DNA from: Rhodoplanes sp.
GTDB taxonomy: Bacteria > Pseudomonadota > Alphaproteobacteria > Rhizobiales > Xanthobacteraceae
Direction of reading: 5' to 3'
Length of the DNA: 64,000 nucleotides
NCBI RefSeq assembly: GCF_013377085.1
Contig: NZ_JACAAX010000022.1
Span: 30,370 to 94,369 of the forward strand
This document shows positions 10,550 through 19,028 of this stretch, one piece after another; positions within the stretch are counted from its first letter, which is position 1; every line of letters starts with the position of its first letter. The notes beneath the pieces are model-generated. The model worked only from the letters and a program-made list of their open reading frames with translations, had not been told where the DNA came from and did no database searches. A program made the translations under genes and the position numbers.

Positions 10550-11668
10550 TCACACCCGCATGGGCATCAGCACATAGAGGGCGCCCTTGGCGTCCTTGTC
10601 CTGGATGAGCGTCGGGGAGCCCGGGTCGGCGAGCCTGAGGATCGCGGTGTCGCCCTCGATCTGCGCCGCGATGTCGAGCAGATAGCGCGAGTTGAAGCCG
10701 ATATCGAGCGGGTCGGAATCGTAGCCGACCTCGATCTCCTCGGTGGCGCTGCCGGAGTCCGGATTGGTCACCGACAGGACCAGCTTGCTGCCGGACAACG
10801 AGAGCTTCACGGCGCGGCCACGCTCGCTCGACACCGTCGAGACGCGGTCGACCGCCTGCTCGAAATCGTGCTTCTCGACCTCCAAGAGCTTGTCGTTGCC
10901 GGCCGGGATGACGCGGCCGTAGTCCGGGAAGGTGCCGTCGATCAGCTTCGAGGTCAGCACCACCGGGCCGAGGCTGAAGCGGATCTTCGTGGTGGAGAGC
11001 TCGATCTTCACCTCGCCCGAGGGATCCTCGATCAGCCGGTGCACCTCGCCGACCGTCTTGCGCGGGATGATGACGCCCGGCATGCCCTCGGTGCCGTCCG
11101 GGGCCGGAAACTCCACCTGGGCGAGCCGGTGTCCGTCGGTGGCCACCGCGCGCAGCGTCGCGCCGGCGCCCTGGCCGGCGACATGCAGGTAGATGCCGTT
11201 GAGATAGTAGCGCGTCTCCTCGGTGGAGATGGCGAACTGGGTCTTGTCGATCAGCCGCTTGAGATCGGCGGCCGGCAGCATGAAGGCGTGCGTCATGTCG
11301 CCCGCGGCGAGATCCGGGAAGTCGCTTTCCGGCAGCGTCTGCAGGGTGAACTTCGAGCGGCCGGCCCGGATCACCAGCACGGCGCGGTCGCCGGTGGCGT
11401 CGAGCGTGATCTGGGCGCCCTCGGGCAGCTTGCGGACGATCTCGTAGAACATGTGCGCCGGCACCGTGGTGACGCCGGCTCCCGAAACCTCGGCGGGAAT
11501 CGTCTCGATGATCTCGAGATCGAGATCCGTCGCCTTGAAGGCCAGCTCGGCGCGGTCGGCGCGGATCAGCACATTGGCGAGGATCGGGATGGTGTTGCGC
11601 CGCTCGACCACGCGGTGGACATGCGACAGCGATCGCAAAAGCTCGGATCGCTCGACCGTGACCTTCAT
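10550..11668 (-). CDS. dnaN: DNA polymerase III beta subunit (sliding clamp)
   Basis: A 372-residue clamp, the standard length, starting MKVTVERSELLRSL and ending YVLMPMRV, a typical beta-clamp C-terminus (the 'MPMR' end). Three clamp domains are present in order. The open frame runs about 48 codons upstream of the chosen ATG at 11668 but that extension is low-complexity and absent from the family. The clamp ring holds DNA polymerase III on DNA. Unusually, an unrelated glycosyltransferase-like gene separates it from dnaA. Confidence 0.97.
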   Translation of the reverse strand: MKVTVERSELLRSLSHVHRVVERRNTIPILANVLIRADRAELAFKATDLDLEIIETIPAEVSGAGVTTVPAHMFYEIVRKLPEGAQITLDATGDRAVLVIRAGRSKFTLQTLPESDFPDLAAGDMTHAFMLPAADLKRLIDKTQFAISTEETRYYLNGIYLHVAGQGAGATLRAVATDGHRLAQVEFPAPDGTEGMPGVIIPRKTVGEVHRLIEDPSGEVKIELSTTKIRFSLGPVVLTSKLIDGTFPDYGRVIPAGNDKLLEVEKHDFEQAVDRVSTVSSERGRAVKLSLSGSKLVLSVTNPDSGSATEEIEVGYDSDPLDIGFNSRYLLDIAAQIEGDTAILRLADPGSPTLIQDKDAKGALYVLMPMRV

Positions 11669-11897
11669 GCGGAACCCCGCTCGACTGAATACGCTCGCGA
11701 ACCGGCGAGCCCGGGACGGGCCGCCCGCTCGCGCGGGAACCGGACGGGCGCCGGGGGCGCGCCGGGACTGGGGAAAGTGCCGCGCCGGCGCGGATTCGGC
11801 AAGCGTAACCATGCCGAAGTCCCGGACAATCCCGCGAATTCGGCGTCTCCGCCGGGGCTGCCGGCGCCGCCCGGCCGACTGCGCTGTCCGGGCCGGC

Positions 11898-13010
11898 TCA
11901 CAGGCTGATGCCGCCCGGCGGTGTTTCGAGGCCCGAGCGATAGGCCAGGAGCTGCTCGGCCTGCCGCCACGGCGTCACGTGGTGGGTGGCGACATGCTCG
12001 CGCGCGGCGGTTGCGATCCGCTTCAGCCGTTCGGGATCGGCGAGCGCCGCCTCGACCACGCGGGTCAGGCTGCCCGGCACGTCGGCGTCGTAATGGAGCG
12101 CGTGGACGCCCTCCAGCAGCGGCCGGCAGCGCACGATGGTCGGCTGGTTGATCACCGGGATCGAGTAGACCGAGGCGGCCTCGTAGGTGCGGATGCAGTC
12201 CCAGCCGAAGCCCTCGGGCGACCAGGTCAGCCATGACTGCGTCATGGTGCGCATGAACTCGTCGTGCAGCAGCCTTCCGTCGGCGATGACGATGTCCTTG
12301 CGGCGGGCGGCGAGTGCCCGCAGCTCCGCCAGTCCGGCCGGCCGCACCGTCGAGGAGTTGGTGGCGGTGGCGACGAACAGGCCGATGGTTTTCTCGGGGA
12401 ACTCCATCGGCGGCAGGGTCGGCGTGTCGCTCATGAGCCCGATCGCCCACGGCCGCAGCTTCTCGATGCGCTGCCGGTTGCGCGGCGTTTTGCGGAAGCG
12501 CGTCGACGGCATCTCCGGATGGACGGTGCGCTGGAACACCTGCCAGCGGTCGATCGGCAGCTCGCGCTTGAAGTACCAGGTGCAGCGGTCGAGCAGGAAG
12601 GCGTTGCAGCGCGGGATCGTGCGCATGTCGTCGCTGTCGACCACGATGATCGACATGCGCGGCGGCAGGAGGCGCAGCGCCTGGATGCCGAACAGCCGGA
12701 TGAACCGTCGCCACGGCCCGATCGGCCGGTGAAAGACGCTGCGCAGCGGCCGCCAGTGCCACGGCGGATGGCGGGTCGGCGGATAGACCACGATGGTGTC
12801 GATCTCGTAGCGCCAAGCGCGCCGCCAGAGCTGCCACAGCTCCCGCAGGTTGAACTCGCGGACATTGGTCGGCTTCGGCTCGCCCAGATCCTCCTCGCTG
12901 GTCCACAGCAGCGTGGCGGTGCGCGGATCGACCCGCGACAGGAGGCCGCTTCCGCCGATCTCGATGATCGGCGTGTAGGCATGAAGCGGCTCGGTCTCGT
13001 CCGTCGGCAT
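11898..13010 (-). CDS. Glycosyltransferase-like protein
   Basis: A 370-residue protein of uncertain activity. The C-terminal third resembles the nucleotide-sugar half of GT4-type transferases: [26 protein letters not shown] followed by a helical tail ([21 protein letters not shown]). The N-terminal half has Rossmann-like strands ([28 protein letters not shown]) but no clear acceptor motif. No signal peptide or membrane segment is apparent, so a cytoplasmic or peripheral enzyme is expected. It lies between dnaA and dnaN on the same strand, an unusual place for a glycan gene, and may share their transcription. It could be a capsule or LPS modification enzyme, but no other glycan genes adjoin it. 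Confidence 0.6.
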   Translation of the reverse strand: MPTDETEPLHAYTPIIEIGGSGLLSRVDPRTATLLWTSEEDLGEPKPTNVREFNLRELWQLWRRAWRYEIDTIVVYPPTRHPPWHWRPLRSVFHRPIGPWRRFIRLFGIQALRLLPPRMSIIVVDSDDMRTIPRCNAFLLDRCTWYFKRELPIDRWQVFQRTVHPEMPSTRFRKTPRNRQRIEKLRPWAIGLMSDTPTLPPMEFPEKTIGLFVATATNSSTVRPAGLAELRALAARRKDIVIADGRLLHDEFMRTMTQSWLTWSPEGFGWDCIRTYEAASVYSIPVINQPTIVRCRPLLEGVHALHYDADVPGSLTRVVEAALADPERLKRIATAAREHVATHHVTPWRQAEQLLAYRSGLETPPGGISL

Positions 13011-13163
13011 CGGCCGGTTCTCGCGTTGGCGGGAGGCCGGCGGGCGTCGTCGGATCTGCTCCCGCTGGTATCATACTCCCGCGAGCCGGCCGCGGTCACG
13101 GCCCTCGTGGTTGCCGATCATGTCCCGATCACGGTCCGGCCTGGGGCGGCGCCGACGTGCCGA

Positions 13164-14693
13164 TCACTCCTGGAGCTCGCGCTTGATCGCCTCGATCTCC
13201 TCGGCGAGCGCCATGTCGTTGCCGACCAGGCCCTCGATCTTGCGCACGGCGTGCAGCACCGTCGTGTGGTCGCGGCCGCCGAAGCGCCGGCCGATCTCCG
13301 GCAGCGAGCGCAGCGTCAGCGTCTTGGCCAGATACATGGCGATCTGCCGCGGTCGCACCACATTGGCGGTCCGGCGCGAGGACAAGAGATCGCCGCGGCT
13401 GACATTGTAGCGCCGGGCGACGATGCGCTGGATCTCCTCGATCTTGACCTTGCGCGGCTCCTGCGGCCGGACGAGATCGCGGATCTCGCGCTCGGCGAGC
13501 TCCATGGTGATCGGCTGGCCGGTCAGCTTGCTGTGGGCGAGCAGACGGTTGAGCGCGCCTTCGAGGTCGCGCCCGTTGTGGGTCACCGACTTGGCGATGA
13601 AGGCCAGCACCGGGGCCGGCACGTCGAAGTCGGCGTAATGGGTGCGGGCGCAGGCGACGCGCGACTGCAGGATCTCGAGCCGCAGATCCTCGCCGAACGA
13701 GCCCATCTCGACCACCAGGCCGCCGGCGAGGCGCGAGCGCACCCGGTCGTCGAGGTTTTCGAGGTCGAGAGGCGGGCGGTCGGCCGCCACCACGACCTGC
13801 CGGCCGGCGTCGATCATGGCGTTGAGCGTGTGGGAGAACTCCGCGAAGGTCGACTTCCCCTGCAGGAACTGCAGGTCGTCGATCAGCAGCACGTCGGTCG
13901 CCCGCAGCACCTCCTTGAAGGCGAGGGTCGTCTGGGTGCGCAGCGACGAGACGAAGCCGAACACGAATTTCTCGGCCGTGAGATAGAGGACGCGCCGCTC
14001 GCCGCCGGCATTGCCGGTCCAGGCGATCGCCTGCAGCAGGTGGGTCTTGCCGAGCCCGACCGCGGAATGGACGTAGAGCGGGTTGAACATCATGTTGTCG
14101 CCGCGGCGCGCGGTGGCGAGCTGCTTGGCGGCGGCGTGGGCGAGCGAGTTCGAGCGGCCGACCACGAAGCTGTCGAAGGTGAGCCGCGGGTCGAGCGGCG
14201 AGCCGCCGATGGCGTCGTGGGCCGAGGTCGCATGCGAGGCGGCGGCGTAGGACATGGCGCCGTGAGACATGCCGCCGTGAGAATTGCCGCCGTGCGACAT
14301 GCCGCCGTGAGGCGCGGCGCCGTGCGACAGGACGGTATGGCCGTTCATCGCGCCGAAGGTCGTGGGTACGGGGTCCATTCGCATGGTCGCGGGAGCGCCG
14401 GCGACCCGGGCGGCAGCCGCCGCCGGCCGCATCATGGCGGAGCGCACCGACAGGTCGATGCGGCGGACGAGGGGTTCCTCGCCCTGCCAGCAGGCCAGCA
14501 CCCGCTCGGCATAGTGAGACTGGATCCAGCTCTTCAGGAAGCGGGTCGGAACCGACAGCCGCACCGTCTCGTTCTCCACGCTCTCCAGCTCCATCCGGCC
14601 GAACCAGCTCGAGAAGATGTCCTCGCCGACCTCGGCCCGCAGGCGTCCCTTCACCCGCGTCCAATGTTCGTGGTGGTCGTTCGTCATCGACAT
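13164..14693 (-). CDS. dnaA: Chromosomal replication initiator DnaA
   Basis: AAA+ initiator that opens the origin. From the ATG at 14693 it has 509 residues; ATGs at 14705 and 14687 are alternatives. The one at 14687 has GAGG about 8 bases upstream. Domain I (about 1-80, [21 protein letters not shown]) is normal. Domain III has Walker A GLGKTH, Walker [10 protein letters not shown] and the arginine-finger region [10 protein letters not shown]. Domain IV ends with the DnaA signature [16 protein letters not shown]. The domain II linker is odd: between codons at 14217 and 14339 histidines recur every five residues in a Gly/Ser/Ala/Met-rich tract. The neighbouring gene downstream is the glycosyltransferase-like gene rather than dnaN. 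Confidence 0.97.
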   Translation of the reverse strand: MSMTNDHHEHWTRVKGRLRAEVGEDIFSSWFGRMELESVENETVRLSVPTRFLKSWIQSHYAERVLACWQGEEPLVRRIDLSVRSAMMRPAAAAARVAGAPATMRMDPVPTTFGAMNGHTVLSHGAAPHGGMSHGGNSHGGMSHGAMSYAAASHATSAHDAIGGSPLDPRLTFDSFVVGRSNSLAHAAAKQLATARRGDNMMFNPLYVHSAVGLGKTHLLQAIAWTGNAGGERRVLYLTAEKFVFGFVSSLRTQTTLAFKEVLRATDVLLIDDLQFLQGKSTFAEFSHTLNAMIDAGRQVVVAADRPPLDLENLDDRVRSRLAGGLVVEMGSFGEDLRLEILQSRVACARTHYADFDVPAPVLAFIAKSVTHNGRDLEGALNRLLAHSKLTGQPITMELAEREIRDLVRPQEPRKVKIEEIQRIVARRYNVSRGDLLSSRRTANVVRPRQIAMYLAKTLTLRSLPEIGRRFGGRDHTTVLHAVRKIEGLVGNDMALAEEIEAIKRELQE

Positions 14694-14963
14694 GGCCTCA
14701 CGCATTCCGCCCGGGGCGGACAACAATAGGTCACGTGTCGAGAGCCGCGAGAGCGGCCACTCCGACAGGTCACACGCAGGGGATCAGCGAAAGCGTCTCT
14801 CGCGCCTCGTTTCCGGGCTCGGGCGGCGCCTGCTGCGGGTCAGCTTCCGGGAGGCCAGAGCGTCGTCCTTCGGGAAGAAGGAGACGAGGAGGAGGCGGGG
14901 GAGCGCGGGATGTCCCGAGGGGAGATCGCGAGAGCGAAGCCGGACCTGCCGGCGGCCGCGGGG

Positions 14964-14986
14964 TTCGGTACCGACTGGGTACCGAA
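14964..14986. promoter_or_regulatory. Perfect palindrome upstream of dnaA
   Basis: Arms TTCGGTACC and GGTACCGAA (9 bp) surround a 5-base centre, followed on the plus strand by ACGGTTTT. It lies about 270 bp upstream of the dnaA start. It could be an operator, a weak hairpin or part of an origin region. The arms contain no known binding consensus that I recognise. Confidence 0.45.
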
Positions 14987-15512
14987 ACGGTTTTGCCACA
15001 TTTTCGTCATGCTAGCCCCTGGACTTTGTCTGTAGTTCGGCCTCGAAGCCACAGAAATCACGCTCAGCCACCGAAGTGTTGGTTCGGCAGTTGTCGTACA
15101 GTCCCATTATTTCAAGTACAAGAAGGCGGGTTGATACGCCGTACTAGTTCCTAGCGCGTTCGCATTTCTACTTGGAACATCCATCGCCCATGTGAACGCT
15201 TTGCCGGTGACTCACGATCTCAACCTCTTCTTCGTGAAACCCGCCTGTCGGCGGGGCCTGTCTCCCACCAATACACAGGGCCCCCCGGCCTCGCAATGCC
15301 TTGGATGGGGCGGCTGGGCGGCGTCCCCCGTACCGACTACCGCCGGAGCGGCGCCGAATCCTCTTGCAAACCACAACTGCCTGTCTGAGCGGGTTATTTC
15401 ATCGTCCTGTGACAAACCGGCCGGACCAGGGGAGACAGTCGCCACACAGTCTGGCGACGGCGGCCGATGGCGGTGGCGTCCCAAATGCCGAGTGCTCTTC
15501 CCGGCATTCCCA

Positions 15513-15527
15513 TTAACGTCTTGTTAA
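15513..15527. promoter_or_regulatory. CtrA-type binding site TTAA-N7-TTAA
   Basis: The sequence TTAACGTCTTGTTAA matches the full CtrA consensus TTAA-N7-TTAA exactly, and is also a 6-bp inverted repeat (ATTAAC/GTTAAT). CtrA is the alphaproteobacterial cell-cycle regulator that in Caulobacter blocks the replication origin. The site lies in the AT-richer part of the dnaA-rpsT gap, about 820 bp upstream of dnaA. In GC-rich DNA such a match is unlikely to be trivial, but binding is inferred. Confidence 0.5.
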
Positions 15528-16046
15528 TACTTCAAAATCCTTGCGCGCTCGGGCAGGGTAACTCCCGGAAATATCGGGGCTTTTCAAGAGAGACCGCGAG
15601 GCGTCTGCATATACGTAAAACTGCTTATGGGGGCAGTCTTCGTTAATTCGGACATCAAACCGTTGCGTCTCGGTAACGGTGGTGCCAAACAGCAACGCTT
15701 TCCCTGAGTTGTTCCGCCCGAAAAACAGAGCGGAATCGCATCGTTCAAGGTCTTCGGTGCCAGCCTGACGGCGGCTCCCCACGCATGTTTGGATCATCGC
15801 AACGAAAAGGTGATCGGGCAAGCGGTGGCCTGCGGCCGGCACATGGCCGTCAACCGTTTTTCGTGCGGTGTCGGGGCAGCGGTGGGTCACCCGACGCCCA
15901 GCCGAGGCGAGGCATCGGCGGCCGAAAAGAGGCAACCGGGCGATGCCCGCCGTCTCGTTCCTCCGGTTTCGAGGAGACGCCATCCCGGACCGCGGTCCGA
16001 AGCACCGGCCCCTGAAACGACGTCGCTGAAACGATGTCCCCGAAAC

Positions 16047-16072
16047 GAAAATGGCCGGGACGAGCCCGGCCA
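16047..16072 (-). terminator. Rho-independent terminator of rpsT
   Basis: Read on the minus strand, the perfect 8-bp stem TGGCCGGG/CCCGGCCA with a 5-base loop is followed by TTTTCG. It lies 31 bp after the rpsT stop codon, the expected place for its terminator. Confidence 0.75.
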
Positions 16073-16103
16073 CCGAAACTGTCGTATCGGTCCGACGACG
16101 CGA

Positions 16104-16367
16104 TCAGGCGAGCTTTCTCACCGCGTGGGTCAGGCGGGCCACCTTGCGGCTGGCGCTGCTCTTGTGGACGACGCCCTTCTGGGCGGCCCGCATCAGCATC
16201 GGCTCGGCCGCCTTCAGCGCCTCGGTCGCGGCTGCCTTGTCGCCGCTCGCAAGCGCGTCCTCGACCTTGCGGACGAAGGTGCGCATGCGCGACCGCCGCG
16301 CCTTGTTCACCTCGGTGCGACGCGCGATCTTGCGGGTGGCCTTCTTGGCGGAGGATGTATTGGCCAT
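16104..16367 (-). CDS. rpsT: 30S ribosomal protein S20
   Basis: An 87-residue basic protein starting [13 protein letters not shown], the usual S20 N-terminus, and rich in Lys, Arg and Ala helices ([20 protein letters not shown]). It binds the 5' domain of 16S rRNA in the small subunit. An in-frame start nine codons earlier is rejected because the family starts at MANT. It lies upstream of dnaA in the same orientation, a conserved pairing in Rhizobiales, and has its own terminator. Confidence 0.96.
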   Translation of the reverse strand: MANTSSAKKATRKIARRTEVNKARRSRMRTFVRKVEDALASGDKAAATEALKAAEPMLMRAAQKGVVHKSSASRKVARLTHAVRKLA

Positions 16368-16553
16368 CTGACGTTTTATCCGGTTCGGCGCCACGCTCTG
16401 CAGGGGCGCACAAAAACTTCTGCGGCACGCCCACGCGCCGCCGAGTGAGCGACGCTTATAAAAGGGCGATATCGCGCCGTCAACGGCCCCTCTGTCGAAA
16501 CCTGGCGACGCACGCTATGCTCCGTCCATCGTCCCGCCAGCGCAGCCGCTCCC

Positions 16554-16874
16554 ATGATCCGCTTCGTCTTCCGATTCTTCGGCCTCTGGATTCTGGCCGC
16601 CGCCTTCATCTTCCTGATCTACGACGGCACCAAATCGATTGCGGCCGGCGTCGTGCTGATCAAGCCGTTCGGGGAGACCTGGAACGACATCCATGCAGGA
16701 AGCCTGCAGGCGCTGCAGCCTCTGATCGAGCGACACCTGCCGCCGGCCGTCTGGGATCCGGGCATGCTGACGGTGCTCACCGCGCCGACCTGGCTGGTGC
16801 TCGGCGTCGTCGGCATGGTGCTGGTGCTGCTCGGGCGCAAGAAGAAGCCGCTGATCGGCTTCGCGCGGCGCTGA
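16554..16874 (+). CDS. Small inner-membrane protein, conserved type, unknown function
   Basis: A 106-residue protein with two hydrophobic segments, residues about 5-26 (FGLWILAAAFIFLIYDG) and about 75-95 (PTWLVLGVVGMVLVLLG), and a basic tail GRKKKPLIGFARR. The loop between contains IKPFGETWNDIHAGSLQALQ. Such two-pass proteins next to rpsT/dnaA are common in Bradyrhizobiaceae, from memory. No catalytic motif is visible. It is divergent from rpsT. Confidence 0.65.
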   Translation: MIRFVFRFFGLWILAAAFIFLIYDGTKSIAAGVVLIKPFGETWNDIHAGSLQALQPLIERHLPPAVWDPGMLTVLTAPTWLVLGVVGMVLVLLGRKKKPLIGFARR

Positions 16875-17001
16875 GGCGTTCGATTCGCCCCTGATTTGGC
16901 CTTCGGCGGGCGCCGGGTCGTGACCGCGGCGTTGCCGCCGCGGTCCGTCATCGGGTTGTCCGGGGGTCCTTATACAAGCCGTCGCTGTCTTCGACCTTCA
17001 T

Positions 17002-17090
17002 CGTCATTGCCGGGCTCGACCCGGCAATCCATCGAGCTTCGAAAGAAGCTCTTTTCGATGGATGCGCGGGTCGAGCCCGCGCATGACGAG
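17002..17090. repeat. Dispersed palindromic element (family A, copy 1)
   Basis: Two short palindromes, TTGCCGGGCTCGACCCGGCAA on the left and ATGCGCGGGTCGAGCCCGCGCAT on the right, flank about 30 bp. ATCCATCGA pairs with TCGATGGAT between them, so the whole can form a dumbbell. Left and right heads are of different type (attgccggg versus atgcgcggg). Other copies: 19734-19830, 33695-33789, 33842-33929, 53077-53167. Confidence 0.85.
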
Positions 17091-17112
17091 TCGGAGTGTG
17101 TGAAGGCTGGTA

Positions 17113-17685
17113 TTACTTGATGGTCTCGGCGCCGGCCTTGCATGCCGCCGCGTCCTGGTCGCCGGTGCCGCCGCTGCAGCCGATCGCGCCGATGATCTTG
17201 CCGCCCGTGATCAGCGGGAAGCCGCCCGGCGAGGCGACCAAAGTCGGGTCGAGCGTGGCGACATAGGGGTGCCCGGTCTCCATCGCATTGTAGAAGATGC
17301 GGGTTTCGCGGCGGAACCGCGCCGCCGTGCGGGCTTTGCCCTGCGAGACCCCCACCGAGGCGACCTGGGTGCCGTCGGTTCGCTCGAAATAGACCAGGTC
17401 GCCGTTGGGATCGACCACCGTGATCGCCAGCTTCCAGGTGCGGGCGCCCTTGCGGGCTTCGGCCGAGGCGGCCGCGACGGCCTGCTTGGCCTGCTCGAGA
17501 TTGATGGCGAGCCCGTAGGGAATGTCGAACGGCATCTGGTCGGGCGTGCCTCCCGAGGGCGGCTGGGCCGGCGGGGCCGCCGGGGCAGGGGCCGGGGCCG
17601 GCGCGGGGGCCGGCTGCTGGGCGAGGGTGCTGGTCGCAAGCATCGTGATACCTGCCGCCAGGCAGGCGATCGTCTGGGCGCGCAT
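17113..17685 (-). CDS. Secreted GlcG/HbpS-like heme-binding family protein
   Basis: A 190-residue protein. The ATG at 17685 has GGGAG upstream and gives a Sec signal peptide (MRAQTIACLAAGITMLATS) ending about residue 24, followed by a Pro-Ala tract. The rest is a GlcG/HbpS (DUF336) domain: LEQAKQAVAAASAEARK, AITVVDPNGDLVYFERTDG, and the Gly-rich end GGFPLITGGKIIGAIGCSGG. Members of this family bind heme, corrinoids or small molecules. The C-terminal region contains two cysteines that may pair in the periplasm. It is divergent from msrA with a 251 bp shared upstream region. The ligand is unknown. Confidence 0.8.
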   Translation of the reverse strand: MRAQTIACLAAGITMLATSTLAQQPAPAPAPAPAPAAPPAQPPSGGTPDQMPFDIPYGLAINLEQAKQAVAAASAEARKGARTWKLAITVVDPNGDLVYFERTDGTQVASVGVSQGKARTAARFRRETRIFYNAMETGHPYVATLDPTLVASPGGFPLITGGKIIGAIGCSGGTGDQDAAACKAGAETIK

Positions 17686-17936
17686 CGACGTTCTCCCGAA
17701 GTTGTCGCGCCCGCCTCGTTGGAATGGGCGGGCGGCACGGACGTGCGCCGGCAGCATAGTGTGGCACCGCCCGCGCGCGAAAGGATTTCCGGTGGCGGCC
17801 CAGGGCCCGAGCCGGGCGCTGATCAAGATGTGATCTTCGCGCCGGTGCCGGGCCTGGAACCTCCTCCTATATGTCGGTCCGACGGCAAGACGTCGAAACG
17901 TCCGACGACGAGGCATAGGACCGAGAGGAGACCGCG

Positions 17937-18596
17937 ATGTTCCTGTTCCGCAAGAAAGCCGAGATGCCGGCCGCCGACGAGATGCTGCCGGGCCGCGCGC
18001 GGCCGATCCCGACGGCGCCGCACCATTTCGTCAACGGACGGGACCTGCAGGGACCGTATCCGGAGGGCCTCGAAACCGCGGTGTTCGGGCTCGGCTGCTT
18101 CTGGGGCGCCGAGCGAAAATTCTGGCAGCTCGGCGACGGCGTCCATGTCACGGCGGTCGGCTATGCGGGCGGCGGCACGCCCAATCCCACCTACGAGGAG
18201 GTGTGCTCCGGCCGCACCGGCCACAACGAGGTGGTGCTCGTGGTGTTCGATCCGGCCCGCATCTCCTACGAGCGCCTGTTGCAGACGTTTTGGGAGAGCC
18301 ATGACCCGACCCAGGGCATGCGCCAGGGCAATGACGTCGGCACCCAGTATCGCTCCGGCATCTATGTGACGTCGCCGGCGCAGCGCATCGCCGCCGAGGC
18401 GTCGCGCGACGCCTATCAGACGGCGCTCGACGCGAGCCGCCACGGCAAGATCACGACCGAGATCCGCGACGCGCCGCCGTTCTATTTCGCCGAGGACTAT
18501 CACCAGCAGTACCTCGCCAAGAATCCCGGCGGCTATTGCGGGCTCGGCGGCACCGGCGTGAGCTGTCCGGTCGGCGCCGGCGTGCCGGCCGGCTGA
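17937..18596 (+). CDS. msrA: Peptide methionine-S-sulfoxide reductase MsrA
   Basis: A 219-residue enzyme repairing methionine-S-sulfoxide. The catalytic motif GCFWGAE has Cys54. Further MsrA landmarks are [17 protein letters not shown] and a C-terminal cysteine pair ([14 protein letters not shown]) for resolving the sulfenate. No signal peptide is seen, so it is cytosolic. The N-terminal extension of about 45 residues before the catalytic domain is typical of the longer E. coli type. The ATG at 17937 follows GAGAGGAGACCGCG, a good ribosome site. Confidence 0.95.
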   Translation: MFLFRKKAEMPAADEMLPGRARPIPTAPHHFVNGRDLQGPYPEGLETAVFGLGCFWGAERKFWQLGDGVHVTAVGYAGGGTPNPTYEEVCSGRTGHNEVVLVVFDPARISYERLLQTFWESHDPTQGMRQGNDVGTQYRSGIYVTSPAQRIAAEASRDAYQTALDASRHGKITTEIRDAPPFYFAEDYHQQYLAKNPGGYCGLGGTGVSCPVGAGVPAG

Positions 18597-18692
18597 GCCG
18601 CATCGTCTCGCCGCCATCTCGTCACGTCGCGGCAGCCGGGCCTGTCCCCATAGGCGCAAACTTGACGAGTGACGTGACGACTCACGGTCTTG

Positions 18693-18794
18693 GTCGTTCC
18701 GGGGCGCGGCCGGCAGGCCGCGAGCCCGGAACCCATAACCCCGGTCTGCGTGTATGGATTCCGGGCTCGCCGCTGCGCGGCGCCCCGGAATGAC
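18693..18794. repeat. Dispersed palindromic element (family B, copy 2)
   Basis: A 102 bp relative of the element at 7649-7751. Ends GTCGTTCCGGGG and CCCCGGAATGAC pair, and the inner blocks CCGCGAGCCCGGAA and TTCCGGGCTCGCCG pair. It occupies part of the 432 bp gap between msrA and the polysaccharide-export gene. Confidence 0.75.
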
Positions 18795-18944
18795 GGAGTG
18801 CTGGGGCTTCAGCACAGCACTGACTTTGCGCCTATGGGGCCTGTCCCGGCCGGCGCTTTATGGCGCCATGTTGCTGCCCCGCCGCGGCACCGTACTGGAA
18901 TCGCGCATCGCGGCAACAGCGCGCGAAAGCCGCGGGCCGCCACC

Positions 18945-18973
18945 AAAAAGCCCGCACACGCTTAGGCTTTTTT
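18945..18973 (+). terminator. Possible weak terminator
   Basis: AAAAAGCC pairs with GGCTTTTTT across a 12-base loop. Only three G-C pairs support the stem, so it is marginal as a terminator. The symmetric A/T runs would allow function in both directions. It may simply be AT-rich promoter DNA. Confidence 0.3.
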
Positions 18974-18990
18974 AACGATAATAGGGCGTT

Positions 18991-19025
18991 AATCCGGACA
19001 GTAGAGTTCAAGGGTTGTCCGGATT
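18991..19025 (+). promoter_or_regulatory. Leader hairpin adjacent to the start codon
   Basis: AATCCGGAC and GTCCGGATT form a perfect 9-bp stem with a 17-base loop, ending 3 bases before the ATG at 19029. The only ribosome-site-like string, AAGGG at 19010-19014, is inside the loop. The structure may control translation of the export lipoprotein, or the dyad may be a DNA operator. Confidence 0.5.
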
Positions 19026-19028
19026 CCC

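Larger units (their letters stand above)
14694..16103. other. dnaA-rpsT intergenic region, possible origin or regulatory region
   Basis: A 1.4 kb stretch without a convincing gene, clearly less GC-rich than its flanks around 14990-15240 and 15500-15700. It carries the dnaA promoter side, a perfect 9-bp palindrome at 14964-14986, a perfect CtrA-type site at 15513-15527 and the rpsT terminator at 16047-16072. DnaA-box-like strings are poor: the best, TTTGCCACA at 14992-15000, differs from TTATCCACA at two positions. An open frame on the minus strand (15513-16073) is judged spurious. Whether replication starts here cannot be decided without a GC-skew plot. Confidence 0.5.
18597..19028. other. 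Intergenic region msrA to export lipoprotein
   Basis: 432 bp containing the family B element, a weak hairpin with T-run (18945-18973) and a leader hairpin just before the next start codon (18991-19025). I see no gene. The less GC-rich 18940-19000 stretch is the likely promoter zone for the downstream gene. Confidence 0.6.

Noticed and set aside
14992..15000. DnaA box candidate TTTGCCACA
   Set aside because: Two mismatches to TTATCCACA and no cluster of similar sites nearby, so not called as an origin element.
15513..16073. A 186-codon open frame on the minus strand in the dnaA-rpsT gap
   Set aside because: It begins inside the rpsT terminator (the M-A-G-L-V-P-A-I phrase is the hairpin itself), has no domain resemblance and runs through palindromic and low-complexity DNA.
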